DNA of 64,000 nt from Otis tarda (Eukaryota; Chordata; Aves; Otidiformes; Otididae), in contig CM048556.1 in the NCBI GenBank assembly GCA_026413225.1, forward strand, positions 21,739,115-21,803,114. Direction: 5' to 3'. Numbering within the stretch: position 1 is the stretch's first letter; every line of letters starts with the position of its first letter. The position numbers and the translations under genes were made by a program. Below are positions 1-13,600 of the stretch, piece by piece. Under the pieces are notes generated by a model. That model searched no databases and was not told where the DNA came from. It saw only the letters and a program-made list of their open reading frames with translations.

Positions 1-1470
1 AGCCAAACCTCGTTAAACAGCAGCTAAAACACACTCGTTATTTCCCTAACGCCACTTTTCCGTGTACGCAATTGCCGCAGTCACACAGGGTGGGAGGTAG
101 CGGCGAGATCGCTGGAGGGACGACAGGTCTCCACCAAACTCCCCATCGGGCTGCGGTTCACGCGGCGCAGAAGTTCACGAACCGCAGCTGGTTCCAGATC
201 GTCGCTGGTTTCCTCGCTCCCAGTTTACTTTTGCTAATGTGCTCCCAGGGCCACCGCTTCGGCGGGCAGGACCAGGCTGCGAAGCTGCATGTGGTTCCCC
301 TTTGAATTTCAAACCGACAGGCTCAGCCTACGGCTTCATTCGGGCCAGGCCACAGCAGCCACCGCCCATCGCCCACGCGCTGCTGGGGGAACTGGAGCGA
401 GAGGGAGCCGAGTCGGGTGAAACTTGGGCGAAGGCATGATGATTGGGTTGTCTCCGGATGTAAAATAATGTAGTTTTTAAATGTGAATTTTCCAATTCTT
501 TCATACATTTAGCTTGTTAAATTCACTTAGCTTTTATTTAATCTTTTAAATACCAAAAATTGAGTTAAAATACCTTACCAAAAAAAAAAAGAAACAAAAA
601 AGCATAACCATCTGAGTTATGCTCTTAGATATTTTTCAGGATAATTTTTTTTTCCTTCTGAAATGCAAACTCTTTCCAAATTGCGAGGAAGATTGCAGTT
701 TGAACGCCACGAGGTCAGAATAACATCGCCTTTTTTTTTTTTCCTTTTTCCCAGCTATTCTCCTCAGAAGCAACAAGCGTGCTCAGAACCCCGCTGTACA
801 CCTTCACAGCCTCTATTCAGAGCTCTTCCTACCATAGCAATCTTGTCAAATTAATTCATCATTAAGGACAGATTTCTTCCCTCACTACTGTGCATTAATT
901 AGCCAACGGGTTGCCATGGAAACCCAGCAACGCGAGTTAACCGCAGAGAATTTCTACCGCGTTGGTTAAACGTGGACTAGAGGCCTGCAACAGGCCCAAC
1001 AGCAGGCACCCACGCCTGGGGCACGTCTTGAAGCCAGATCTGCTCCTTGATGGAGGCTTTGACGTCTCTTTACTCAAGAAAAGCTGGAAAAGCTTGTGCA
1101 GACCTGGGCATCAGGATGAGTTATTCTGTGTACAGCTCTGAGGGCAGGCTCCCATTTTCCTGACATTTCAGCAAATACAATTCTGGGACAGCGGTAGGAA
1201 CCAACGGGAAGCAGAAGAGGTTGAGCTGAGCGTGGGTGAAAAACGTTACGGCGTGTGATCAGGCCCAGGCGCTCGGTTTCAATAATTATCAATAAGCCAC
1301 GGCCAGCGCAAAGCCTGCGGCCACAAACCGCTCAGAAGAGGCCAGCTCCGTCCCGCTCAGCCACCGCTCTGCCAGGGTAGACACGGCTCTGCAGCCTCCC
1401 CATCCCAGACCGAGCCTCCCTTCCCCTCGCTGTCCTTGTCCCTCTTCCAGTTCAAATTAATTTCTGTTGA
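1..1470. other. Non-coding spacer
   Basis: GC-rich at the start and A/T-rich from about 460 to 660 with A and T homopolymers. Apart from the X-box-like palindrome at 909-924 I see nothing recognisable. Confidence 0.6.
909..924. promoter_or_regulatory. RFX-type X-box-like palindrome
   Basis: GGTTGCCATGGAAACC matches the RFX-factor X-box pattern (GTTGCC, ATGG, AAAC), with a further half-site-like AGCAACG immediately after. X-boxes are bound by RFX factors that drive ciliary and some neuronal genes. No promoter or exon is recognised next to it, so it would be a distal element or a chance motif; an exact 14-base match is unlikely by chance in 64 kb. Confidence 0.45.
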
Positions 1471-1690
1471 ATCATAGAATCATAGAATGGTTAGAGTTGG
1501 AAGGGACCTTCAAAGGTCATCTAGTCCAACCCCCCTGCCAGGAGCAGGGACATCTCCAACCAGTTCAGGTTGCTCAGAGCCTCATCCAGCCTGGCCTTGA
1601 ACCTTTCCAGGGATGGGGCATCCACCACCTCTCTGGGCAACCTGGGCCAGTGTTCTACAACTCGCATTGTAAAAAATTTTTTCCTAATAT
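1471..1690 (-). mobile_element. CR1 LINE, 5'-truncated 3' end
   Basis: The plus strand opens with the reverse complement of the CR1 terminal ATTCTATG repeats at 1471 and continues through the typical 3' UTR. The minus strand then encodes the C-terminal end of CR1 ORF2: IRKKFF...VVEHWPRLPREVV...PSLERFKARLDEAL. Similarity fades near 1690, so only the last part of ORF2 and the 3' UTR remain, the usual 5' truncation of CR1 inserts. Stops break the frame beyond this point; the copy is dead. Confidence 0.95.
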
Positions 1691-4600
1691 GTTGGCAACC
1701 AAACAGCCCACTCCAGTCCAAGGGAGGTTGCACCAGTGTCTGGTACAGCAGCACTAATCTCTACTGGAAATTCATCTTCTAACACGGCCTTGGATCACGC
1801 CTTGCTTTTGGACGGCCGGACCAGGCTGTCAGCTCATCGACAGCCTTTGATCGCCCTGGTACAGCTCCCTTTTCTTCCTGCCCGCCCGACGGAAGGCTGC
1901 AGCTCTCCTTGCGAGCCACACGCTGCTCGCTCTGTCGTGAGCTGCTGGGAACCTCGCACTCGCTGCCTGGTTAACGGCTACCCTGGTAATTTTCCACAGC
2001 CTTCCCTGCTAATGTGAGCAGCAGGAAAATTCAAGGCTGAAACCACTTCTGTAAGTAGCCAGTTGGCACTATCCGGGTAAAATTAAACCCACAGCTCAGC
2101 ACCAGGCTAATGAAGATATTTCGGAAGGAGAACAGTATCACAGCTTCCCCAGCAAATAAAACCCAAAATGAAAGCAGGAATTTGTCCGCACCTTGCTAAG
2201 CCAGCTCCTGAGGAACGCCAGACCAGGCCCTTCCCAGCCTGTCACCTCAGCACGTCAAACAAAGGCAAATTCCCCCCTCCCACTCTTACTGGAACAGTAA
2301 ATAAATGTGGCTGTTCCAGCCTCCGAAACACCAGAGCCCAGGCAGAGCTGGACCACGCAGAGCCACCCCGCTGCAGGTACCGGGTTTCACTAGGAAGGAG
2401 GTGGCCAGATACAGCTTTTTTTAACCCTTTTCACCTTCCTTCGCTCCAGAGGGATGGGCATGGCTCATGTCAAAGCTGCCTGAACAGGGAACTGGCCCTG
2501 AACCTGCTCCTACAGAAAGCCCTCTTGCTCCACAGCAAAGCAGTGAGAGGTGTACCAGGGCGGTGGTTTCCCACTAGCGATGCACAACTGTCCCACCTCA
2601 AAATATCTCCTACTCCAGGACAGGATTTGTTCCCACACTGGCAGACCCTTTTCTGCTCACACCTCAGCTTCGGCACATCTGTGCAACAAGTACTAACCTG
2701 CCATATCTCTGTATTTTAAAAAAAGAAAGTGACGTTCAGGTTTTCAAGAGCAGGGTATGTGAGGAAGTTCAGCCTCTCCGTGAGTATTCACATTACCAAA
2801 ACCGAATTTGACAAAACCATTGAAGAAATCAGGCTGAAAAAGATACCCGCTGCCAAGTTTCTCTCCATCCCTCCCCATCATCTCAGCAATCCACCCGCAG
2901 AGTTTTTTTCTCATCTTGAATAAATAAGTTATTTTTGCACTTAAGGAAAGATGGAACCATTTTCCATACTTTCAAACTTTCTCTGGCATCCCCACCAAGC
3001 TCAAATCCCTCCTCACAATACCCTTCAAACTCTGGGGAAAAACATCTGTGGCTCGTGCATAAGGTCCAGAAACTTTCTTTCATGGGCTGATGCTTCCTCA
3101 GCGACTCATTTTCCTAATTCAAGGGCCCTGTACAGGCAGAAACACAGCGAGGAACAGAAATGCTAGACCAAGGCTGGTCTCCAAAGCCCAAGTGAATGGA
3201 CAACCTGAAATGAGAGAGACTCAGCTTCCAGAAAGACCATCTTTTGTCAGAAGAAAGAGTCAATGGGATCTCCCAAGCCTCAGTGCCCGTTGGTCTACCT
3301 TAGGTCAGAAGAACACGAAGCTCTTGTGTCATGATGTCAAAGCGGAGAGAGCTTTCCTCCAACCGAGGGCACTAGGCTGGTTTTATATGACGGAAGGATT
3401 AAGGGCAACACATTCCCATCAAGCTCCAACTGCTGTTTCCTGAATTAACACTTCTCAGTCCAGTTTCCAGTAGACAGGAATCCAGAAACCACCAGCAGAG
3501 TTGGGAAATCAATGTCAATACGCTAGATTTCCCAGTTTCCGAAAGATTTTATTTTTGGTTTATGTGAGTGTGAATGAGATCAGGATTGGGTCTTCTTGTC
3601 CCAGGGTGGGACTGGGTTACCTACTCCTGCAAGATTTCTGGTAGAGGGAAGAATATTAGAGGGAGACCAAGAATTAAGGGAAACAAAGAAGGTGGACAGG
3701 TCATTCATGTTCAAGAAAAGGTATGATGAATGATTCTCAGACATTTCTGTGAGTATCCAAGCCAAATCTGATCCTCCCCTTACCGATAATAAAAGAATAA
3801 AAGCCACATGTGATATTCCCCACTGAAAAAAAAAATGCCAATAAATAATAAACATGCACACAGCCAAGGCCCACAGACATGCTCTACAAACCCTACACGC
3901 TCCGTGCAAACACAGGTACGCACCCACACACAGACACGCAGCAGTCAGATGTTCCAGACTATGCGATTTCCTACACAAAGCGGTGCTTACGGGCTTTCTA
4001 ACACGTCTTTTGTACTGAGTTTTACAAAATTCTTTAACTTTGCTTGGCGGTTCATGCAGGTGCGTGGTCCTGCCCCTCAAACCCAGCACTGGGCTAAGCC
4101 AGGGGCTGACAGTGCCCACCAGCAAAACCTTGCTCTGGACACACTCCGCCGTCACCTCTGGAGCCAGTTCTGTCTCACCCACAGAGCAGCTACCCCAGGT
4201 TTAACTGCTGTGACCGAGGCCAGGACCTGGCCCAAAGGAAGGGACGGGAAAAGACTGGCAAAGGCCAAAGCAGAGAAACAGAACACGAAGAGGAAAGCAG
4301 AAGCTAGAGGGGCCTTCAGCTGCGATTCAGCAGTCGTTGGGATCAAGCGACCTGACCCAACACAGCTGTCTTGGTTTCCCAGCAGGGATCTGAGGATCTG
4401 CATCCGAAGAGAAATTCTCTTCCTCTGCATAACCAACGAAAAGCTGGGGAGTTGATGGGTGCCAGCTTGGGCTCCTGCAGCTCTGGAACACATTTAAATA
4501 GGGGAAAAGACCTATGGCCCATCGTTCTCTTCTACAGGAGTGATTTTGGCTCATGTGTCCAACCAAACGTTAAATACCACCACCATCAACCAGCCCGAGG

Positions 4601-7600
4601 AGACCAAACCCATGCTTGGGGAGAGAGCACAAATACACAGATGAGGGTGACGCAGCGCAGCACAACCAGCCACGCGCCCCAGATAGCTTCCCTTCAGCCC
4701 TTCTCAGCACTGCCTTCACGACGACTTCTGCCTCCGGGTCTTTTTCAGATTTATCGAGCACATCTATCAACCTCCAGGTGCCCAGGCTGCAAACCTCCTG
4801 GGGAAGAGATGAACAACCCTCCCGACCCTTCCCTCCGGGATTTAATCCTCCTTTATCTCGGCCAGACTGGATGTTCTGCCAGCGTACTCTCTCCCCAAAG
4901 CCCCCAGCCTCGGGCTGGCACGGATGGGGCGCCGACGCGATGCCACCCAAGCCGGGAAGGGCTGATCAGCCGCGTGCCGACAGCTCTGCAGCTCGCTCTC
5001 CTTATCTCCCCTCTCCGCTTAGCGCTCTTCCCACAAATCTTTTCTCCAGCAGCTTTAATTTAAGCATCGCCTTGCACCAGGAGATGCGCTCCTCTTATTG
5101 ACAGAGCTTTATTGGGAAACGCAGATTTACCCTTATGCATGCAAACGAGTCAAGCGTGCAGAAACTTCCTTCAGTCAGAGCTGGGAGCGTGCTCTGCGAG
5201 GCTGCTCCGAAAATGTCATCGTAGGGGATCTAAACTGGCTAACTCCAGCTCCTCCCTCCCTGATGCCACCAAGGTTTGGGCAGTGCCGCTTTCACCTTGA
5301 TGGAAACACTTGCAAGATAAGACGTCCATCCCAAAGACCTTACGGTCTGAAGGCGAATGCCGCGGTGCCAAGCCATGAGGTACTGGCACCGCGACTGTCT
5401 GGCTGCCTGGGGCAGCTCAGAACAGGGCTGCCAAGCATCGCTTGCCTATGTTTCCCCCCCTAAAATACGAAATTTCTCTGGTGACCTAGAGGTGACGCAG
5501 GGGTCCATGCACAGCCCACCACGTCTCAGACATGAACTGCTACCAACCTTGCATTTTAAGCCTCTAAGCACAGCATCTCATCCCAAATTCCTTGCTCTGA
5601 CCAGGACAGAAACCCCTTTTCCCTAACAGCACGGATTTTTAACAGAAATTAAGCTCAACACAATATAACCCCCCCCACAACATGCTCTTTTCATACAGTG
5701 AATCCAGTACAGCAGGCCTTAGGAGCACAGGATGATGGCAAGAATGCTAAAGGAAAATAAAGACACTGTAGAAAAAACTGAAGAAAAATGGAAATGAAGA
5801 CTGGATTCCCCAGCCGGTCAACGAGGAAAGCACCTGCTGCCCGTGGGGAAACCGCCGCGCGCGTGCAACGCCTTCCGCCGCGGCGCCCGAGGCAGCAACA
5901 GGAGCTGTAAAATTACTGGTATCTCAACCGTCCGCTCGTCATCGGCGCCCTGTGGAAGGGAGATTTCTGTCGGTTCTTTTTAAACTCCGCTGCTTGATGC
6001 CTTCATACAACCCGTGCAAAGCACCGGCTCCCCGCCAGCGGGACGCTGCTCGCCGGGAAGGGACGGGAGCCCAGCCCGATGCCAGCTCCCCGAGCGGCCG
6101 CTCCTCCCGCGGAAAAGGCGCCTCGTTTGCCGCATCTCCGCTTCCCATCCTTAGCACTGGAGACAATACCAGACGAGAGGGGCCCAGGGGACATTTTGCA
6201 GAGAAAACTGTGGGCAGCTGACGCATCAGGGTAACTCCTGAACTGAAACCTAGAGGGAGTTTCCTTCTTCATTGCTTTTTGGGGTTGGGTTTTTTTGGTG
6301 TCCTGCATGGAATTCCCTTTCTTTCAGTGGTGTTTCTAGAACCAGCCTCAGAGACGGAGGGTTTCGGGGAAGAAAGGATTATATTAATTAATTCTCAGTT
6401 CAGACTCAACTCATCAGTAAAGCAATATTATAGAGGATGGTGCTATGTGAACCCTAAAGAAACTCACCGTTCCGCACTGAATGGCAAAAAATTATTCAGC
6501 AATCAGAAAAAAACTCCAGTATCAAAAATCCAGCTGCAGAAAACCATCTCTGCTGCTGGATTTCAGGCTTGCAGCTGACACGCTTTGGGCTTGGGTCTTC
6601 TCCCAGGTCTGGTGGACAGACACCGCCACCCTCAAGACGTCAGGTAACGTCAGGTGGCAAACAACGACTACGTCTCCTCTTTTATCCATCGGCTTTTGGT
6701 GTTCCCTGTACCCGCACCCAGCTAACAGTGTGCTTTGTTATAATGGCCAAAAATAACCTTGAGAATACGCAAAGACGCACAATTTCTGACCTTCTTAAAA
6801 ATACTGTGGCAATGACATTACACTTCGTTATCCCAAATATCTGCCACAAACTAGTCCCTAATGCCCAGACCACAACAAGCTCTTTTTTGAGGAACCAGAA
6901 GGTTCAGTTAAACCGTTATGAACTTAACTCTAGCCAGAAAAGAAATGGAAGACCTGTTCAAGGTTCAAGCATCCTGTTCAACGTTATAGGGGTCAGACCC
7001 CACGCTGCTGTGAAAACGTAAGAAGTCTTTAAAACCAGTCAAGTTTAATAAGGAACGCTATATTCCCAAACCGCCTGCAATGTTTTAGAGTATTATGACC
7101 TTCAGTTTGATAGGTCCAAAACGCTAACCAAATAAAAGGTCTATTTCTTCCGGATTTTCAGGTTTCCATTTTTACACGGCCAGAATCACAGTTCCTGTGC
7201 ATCAGGGAAGCCTCACCCATCCGCGTTTATCAAAGACCCAGCCTTCGGCCTTCCTACACGCAAGGGCTGACCGTTTCCCGCATTAACTTGGTGCCAGTTA
7301 CGTTTTTCTGCTTTCCTAACGCTCTAAGCTCTTTCTATTCTTGAGACATAACTTTTCCTGAAAAGCTGAAATAACACGAGGCCCTTCAGCTCAAGTGAGG
7401 AAGAGAACAGCATCAGATGACAAACCTGAGCGTCACGTGAGATGACGCTGCCCGCTTTCCCTTGTCTTTACACGTTCCACAAATCTCCTACGCGCATGTA
7501 GGCTCCTATTCCCCGTAAAGCGTGCTCTGAACTGATCAACGTGGCTCATCCTTTCCTTTTTCTCCCTCTCCCTGCCCTCACGGACACGCTGTTGCTTGGC

Positions 7601-10525
7601 TGACGGACTGAAGCCCTGCGATACGCACACGACGCGCCGCAGCGCACCACACCAATTTCCCGGCGGATGCAACAGGCAATCTCTTGGGCCGAAGGCAGTT
7701 TGGTCTTCAGCCGTGACAACTCCGTCCTCAACCAGGGACGTGAATTACGGTAATGGTGGTGCGGGTAGCTGTCCAGTTGGACTGAAGCTGCAGCATCACT
7801 TGGGGTCAAACAGCAACACTTTCCAGACACCACCAGCCAGGCTGGATTTATGCTTTTCATCCACTGTACGTTAGGGCTCTAAAATCTCCTCTCTCTTTCC
7901 GTGCTGCCCTTCCCTTCCAGATTAATTTTATTAACAGCTCTTTTTACAGGCGCTATAAAACACCCTTCCACGTTTGGGCCCCTCTGAAGAGGACAAATCT
8001 CTCCGTAGATCTTCTGTTATCCGAGGGCAACTCTTCAGGCATTTCTGCATTTCTCCTGTTTTGTCTCACTGGGTGTGCATCCCCTCTTCATCCCCTTCAA
8101 AGGGGGTCGAACCAACGACACCTCAAGCCAAGCACTGAAATACGGCAGCAGTTTCTCTTACGCACACACATTGCACATTATTACCCCCAAAACACAAGCG
8201 AGGATGCTGAGGAGCCTTCAGGTCCCTTGGGTTAGCTCAGATCAGCTGCTGGAAAACCTAAGTGAACGCTGCTTTTTGGTGATTTATACTTTACCTTCCC
8301 CACTCGTGTCACAAATAAAAACCAATGTCTTATTTTCCACTGAGTGACAGCACTGCAGCTCAGCAGACTAATAAAATCACTCCCCAGCCCTGCACACTGA
8401 TTACTCCCCTCTCTTTTATTGCGAAAGAAAATGTCAAATCCCCAGACCTTTAATCTGAATCTTTCAGAGGCGTTTGAGCCGTTTAGGAGCAGCTCCTCAC
8501 CCCTGAAACAACCGGCTCACATGGCTGCTCCGCACACAACCCCGATCTAATTTCCGATTTCACCGCAGCCGCAAACCGAACCCTACCAGGCCGGCTCCCG
8601 GCACGGCCCACTTTCAAGCCGCGAGGCCGAATCTCCGCCGGCTGGGACTGAAATCGCTGGAGAGCACGCTATCAGATGTGGAGACATTCGGCTTGATTTT
8701 CATCCCGATGCTGAACCGCAGACACCAACCGAGCTGAGCCTGAGCGCCGAGCCCTCGGCCGGCACCGCGCTATCTTGCAGCCGCCCAGCCGAGGTGTTCA
8801 GGAGGCATCGATCACGGGGTGTCATATCCTGCGGTTAGGATTAACACATCAACGCCGGGCAGCCCTAAGCCCCCCTCCTCTGCAGCTATTTCTCCCCTCA
8901 CGGCAAAGGCACTATGCATTTTTTGCTCTCTTTGATCTGCTCTGGTCCATCACGCTCCTCTCCCCAGCAGGCTGTACGCAGCCGTGCGTCTCCAACCGAA
9001 CAGATTAATGAACTTTTGATGGAGCGCTTGAACCTTGCCAAGTCAGAGGATGCTTTACAGCGAGCGAGCGAGCCCACGCTGGCGGCCAGGCGCTCTGCAT
9101 CACAGCCCCGGCGCTCGGCAGCCGTGCCAAGAAATCCGAGCCAGCAGCACGGCCCTGACACCGCCGCTGCCTCCATCCGCCCTGTGCCACGGCTCCTCCC
9201 AGACGCCCGTCCTCTAGCGAGGATTTTATAGGAATAATGCTTCTCTTCGTGCTTCCCGAGTGATGTTTCGCTAAGGTGTTGCACATTTCCTCCAAACCGC
9301 ATTCGTGCACGCTGCTAAATGTTTAGCATCTCTCTCCCTCCTCCTCCTCCTCCTCCTCTGAATTCTCCCTACCTTGTTTCAGCCAGTCATACAGGGAAAA
9401 TTCTAGCCTGAGCCTCATCAGTATAAGATAAAAAAATAGAAGCACGTTATCTTTTGTAGTTCTCTCAGTTGATTCAGCAGCAGCATGAAGGTAAAATAAT
9501 TAAATGGTTGTCTAGTGCGAAAAAAAGAAAACCAAATGAGAGACTGGTTTTGTGTTTTTCTTGAATCTGAGCATGGAGATTTAGGGTCTCTTGTGATGCA
9601 CAGACTCTGCCCTCCCCACAGCTCTAAAAATGCCTGATGATGATACGTCCCTCCTTCCTCCTCCTCAGTTCAAAAATAAACACACGAGGGAGACTTCAAT
9701 TCAGGAGAACTTGGCAAAGTGGCTCTGCTGCAAAGCACAAAACTCCAGCAAATCCCCTTCAGAATCTGGTACCCAAATCCTGCCTCACAGTTCTGCCAGC
9801 CCCTCCAAAAGCTCTCCCGGAGATCGCGGAGCCGGAGGAGCAGGCGTGTGTTTGCACGGACCAGGGTCAACACAGGAGATGTTCAAAACCCATTAGTGAC
9901 TCGACTTGATCCTTCATCAAAATACTTTTTGCTTTTCCTTCCTAACACTTCACTGCCCACGCACGGCAGGCTGAGCCAATGTGACAAACCGTCGAAACGC
10001 TTTTTTTTTTTTAACGGAAAAAATTAAACCTAGACTTTAAAGGTAAAAGCGGCCCCTTTGAGTCCCTCTGTCACACGGGAGGCTCCTGCTGGAAAAACCA
10101 AAGGCTCTGACAGCAGCTTGCTGGGAAGAGGCCCCAAGGAACTGGTCAGAGCTCCAGTCTGCAGCCACGGGACTGGCAGCAGTGGTTTCACCTGGCTTTT
10201 AAGCTCACATTAATTAATTAATAAAAGGAACCACAGCGGTGCGAAAGCACCTGAGCATTTGTCAATCCCCCAACACAAACCTATCGTAAGATGCTGTTCG
10301 TCCATTCCGTAACGCAACAAGCAAATATTACCTACGTCGTTCTGCTGGCACTGGAAATAATACCTGCTCGCAAAGGAGAAGGAGCGCAAACGCCATCATT
10401 TCTAGCGCTGAACTCATGCCGCGGTTTATCACCGCTGCTCTGTTAGCAGTGACCTATTTCCCACGAGGCCACCCAGGGCGTCGAGCCCAAAACGCCCGCG
10501 TGTTCCCTGCCGCGGTCCGAGATGG
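1691..10525. other. Non-coding spacer with chance open frames
   Basis: Mixed composition. The longest frames (plus 4371-5063; plus 3835-4455; minus 3580-4182) overlap each other on opposite strands, have no domain and are not bounded by convincing splice sites. GC-rich patches occur near 5820-6160 and 8560-8780. There is one (CCT)n run and no TE beyond the flanking CR1s. Confidence 0.6.
9337..9359. repeat. (CCT)n microsatellite
   Basis: About seven trinucleotide units of CCT, ending in CTG. Confidence 0.9.
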
Positions 10526-10663
10526 CTGGAAGTGTTCAAGGCCAGGCTGGATGAGGCTCTGAGCAACCTGATCTAGTCGGGGATGTCCCTGCTCTTGCAG
10601 GGGGGTTGGACTAGATGACCTTTGAAGGTCCCTTCCAACTCTAACCATTCTGTGATTCTATGG
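10526..10663 (+). mobile_element. CR1 LINE, short 3' end fragment
   Basis: The sequence runs from GGAAGTGTTCAAGGCCAGG through GGGGGGTTGGACTAGATGAC and GAAGGTCCCTTCCAACTC to a short tail ATTCTGTGATTCTATGG. This is the diagnostic CR1 3' end in plus orientation, about 140 bases long. It closely resembles the copy at 52484-52664, with only a few base differences across the shared part, and probably belongs to the same subfamily. Confidence 0.95.
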
Positions 10664-13600
10664 CTCTCGATGAGCTTCGCGGTTGGGTGTAAGGGAAACG
10701 AGTCGCGTTTAAGGCTCCTGGCGCTCTTTTGGGATAAATGCCAGGGGCTTTTTACAAAGAGTCTTCAAAGCCAGAATAAAATACGGCGGATGTGTCGTCA
10801 CCCGCCCGCACCCCCGACATCCGTGCAGATGCGTGCAGGTAATTCCCGATGCGCGCAGCTGCAAATCCGTGGCTTGTTGCGCACTATGCACGTCGGTGAG
10901 CACGCAACGGTCAATAAGCATTTTATATTCTTTACTTTTAATTACATGAGGTAGGGAAAAAAATAGCCTTTTCTCGGAGTTGGGTGGGGAGTGAGCACGT
11001 GCGGAAAGCACCGCGTAAATCCCCCGCGCAGAGGCAAACGCCTGCCCGTGGTCATTAACACAAACTCCAACGAGGCTGAACCTGGATGGTTTTCTCCAGA
11101 AACTGGCTGCATTATTTACTATTATTTAAAAATTATTCTCCTGATAGTGGAGTGGGTAGGTTTAAATTATTGATACCTTATTTCAATACACGATAGTCTG
11201 AGATGAAAAATTAAAATCTGACAGCTACAACAATCTTGTGACTTCCCAACAAATTCGGAAAGCTCCGAAGCCTCATCTGACCAAGAATCTGGTTCATGGT
11301 TTCGAAGGCCTTGGGCTCGTTTCCAGACTCCCAGAATCCCTTCCCAGTGTTCTCCCCCAGCAGGTCCATCAGGATTAGAACCCCGGAGTTTCCGCTCACA
11401 GGTTTCAAATGGCTGGTAAAGAAACGCAGGGAGGAAAACCGGGAAAAAAGTGTTCCGTATGAGTGCATCGGCATAGAGCAGGGAGAATGAATAAGCAGCA
11501 CAGGATGGGACAGAATTATTTAAGAATTAAGGCTTTTTTGTGTTAGAAGAAGAACCCAACGCGCTTGGAGCCTTTCTGAAGATAAGATCCTGAGGCTGCT
11601 GGTCACAGATAAGACTCCACAGCCCTGGCTGACCAAACACCACCTGTGCTTTCAAAGGTCATCCATAAATCCAGGAGAGTTCTGACTACACTGCAGAGAT
11701 CAGGGAGGTCTGGACTAGGCTGCTGAACTGCCAAGAGAAATCCTTTTCTTACAGCCAAATCCATCTCTATCCATCTCCCCAAAGCAGTAATCAAAACACC
11801 GATCCCAGCGTATGAAATACCTCACCTATTTGTTTCTTCTGTAGGATGGGTGCCAAAACCCAGACTTATTTGCAGCCTAAGCTCCTCGCCCCTGTACTCA
11901 CAGCCTGCACTGGCATCACCACCAAATCAAACCCGCACCCCTACTTAACCAGGCCTTCCAGGTCCACAAAGCACTGGCGGACACCGGACCCTGCAGCCAG
12001 AGCGATGGATGGCTCTGACCAGCCTGCGAGTACCCAGCTTTCCAGCACAAACTGGCAGATCTACCGTCTGTTTAAGGCTTGGATCCATGCCAGGTAATAA
12101 AATAAAATATTCCTTCCTCTCAGCTCCAGCGTTACCAGCGGCCCATTGCCAGAGCCCTTCTACTCCTGAGCCCATCTGTCCTTGGGAGGCCTGCGCTCCT
12201 CTCTGCGGTTACGGTCAGAACAACCTCTACTTTGTGCAAATCCTGCCGGTGCCGCCCCTTCGTCACGCCGCGCTGCCCGGATCCGCCCGCACGTGAGGCA
12301 GCGCAGTGCTCCTCACAGTTCAGGGGGCTCCGTGCCGGAAAAAAAAAAAAACATATTTGAATGATCTGCTTTGCTCAAAGCCACAGGAAAGCTGTCCCCT
12401 TGCATTCCTGCTCCTGGTATTTCTCCAGTCTCATGAGAACTGTCCCACGTGAAGGCACGTCAGTTATTTTCCAGAAATACAACTCCGTGGCCTAGTGGAT
12501 TACATTTGCAGCGTGTTCTCATTTGTCTTGATCTCCAGCCCCAGTTTTCCCTTTATAACACCATCCCTCTATACTTAGCCTTACCTCCTGCCTCGTATCC
12601 TTCGCCCTCTTTCATCCACGCTCTCTGGATTTGGAAAAGCCTGCATTTCCCTTTGCCTCGCCTCCGTCTCGGAGTACAGACGGTTTCTCTGCAATACAAC
12701 CTCTTCAGATCCATCCCACCTTGGTAAAGCTACAGCAAACTCTCTATTTCTCTCTGTTGCTCTAAGACAATCATTTAAACACGAACACAATCAATACCCT
12801 GACAACAGAAACAAGACCAGAGACCGTGTCTATCACTAACGCGAGAAGAGTCACCGGCCAAGCCGCGCTGCGCTGTCCCACGAGGGAAATTCCCTCCTTG
12901 CCCAAGCAGGGAGGTCAGCGCAGCTCCTGCAAAGGAAGAGCACGCAGCACCATCGCTGCCCAGGTGGGACGGGGCAGGGACAGGCGCGTTTCCACTGGGG
13001 ACGAAAGGCCAGCCCCAGAGAGACGAGGCGAGGGGGACACACTGGGAAGCAAAAAGGGAGGTCAGGGAGATATCGCGCATCTGGAGTTGACTGCCCATGT
13101 TCCGGGCCATTCTGCTGGGAAATCTTACTACAAGCCTGGCTGCCAGGAAAGCCTCCCCTTTCCTTGGATTTCTGTCTCAAACCCTCACCTGCCTGTAAAC
13201 CTGATTTCCAAACAGACGCCTGATCTTTGGGGAGCCCCCTTTGCCTCCTGCGTTGCTTGCTTCTTGCCCCACCACTTGAGCCCAGCTCCCAGGACCGTGC
13301 CCCAGGCACGACAAGAGGCGACCGAGCGTACAGGGATGCTGCAGAAGCGGCCAGCGAGCGGTTGGCTCCTCCAGTCCCCGACACACAAAGCACAGGCGCT
13401 CAGACACCAACCTGCACGACCCGGAGTCAAACTGTGAGCTTGGGTGAGCACCAGCTCGTGAAAGCTGATGAGAGGCCACCCAGGAGGAGAGGGACGCCCG
13501 GCCCGCACGACAGAGCGGCTCGGGAGCGGAGCCGAGCTCAGCCTGGACACGCCGCTGCTTTAGCCTCTGCACAGCGCTCGCCAAGAACCAGATTCAACGC

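Noticed and set aside
1521..1754. 77-codon minus-strand frame with LPREVV motif as a host gene
   Set aside because: It is the C-terminal end of CR1 ORF2 plus flanking sequence, not a host gene.
3580..4182. 200-codon minus-strand frame with hydrophobic stretches
   Set aside because: The hydrophobic parts come from T-rich DNA; no conserved motif, and an overlapping plus frame exists.
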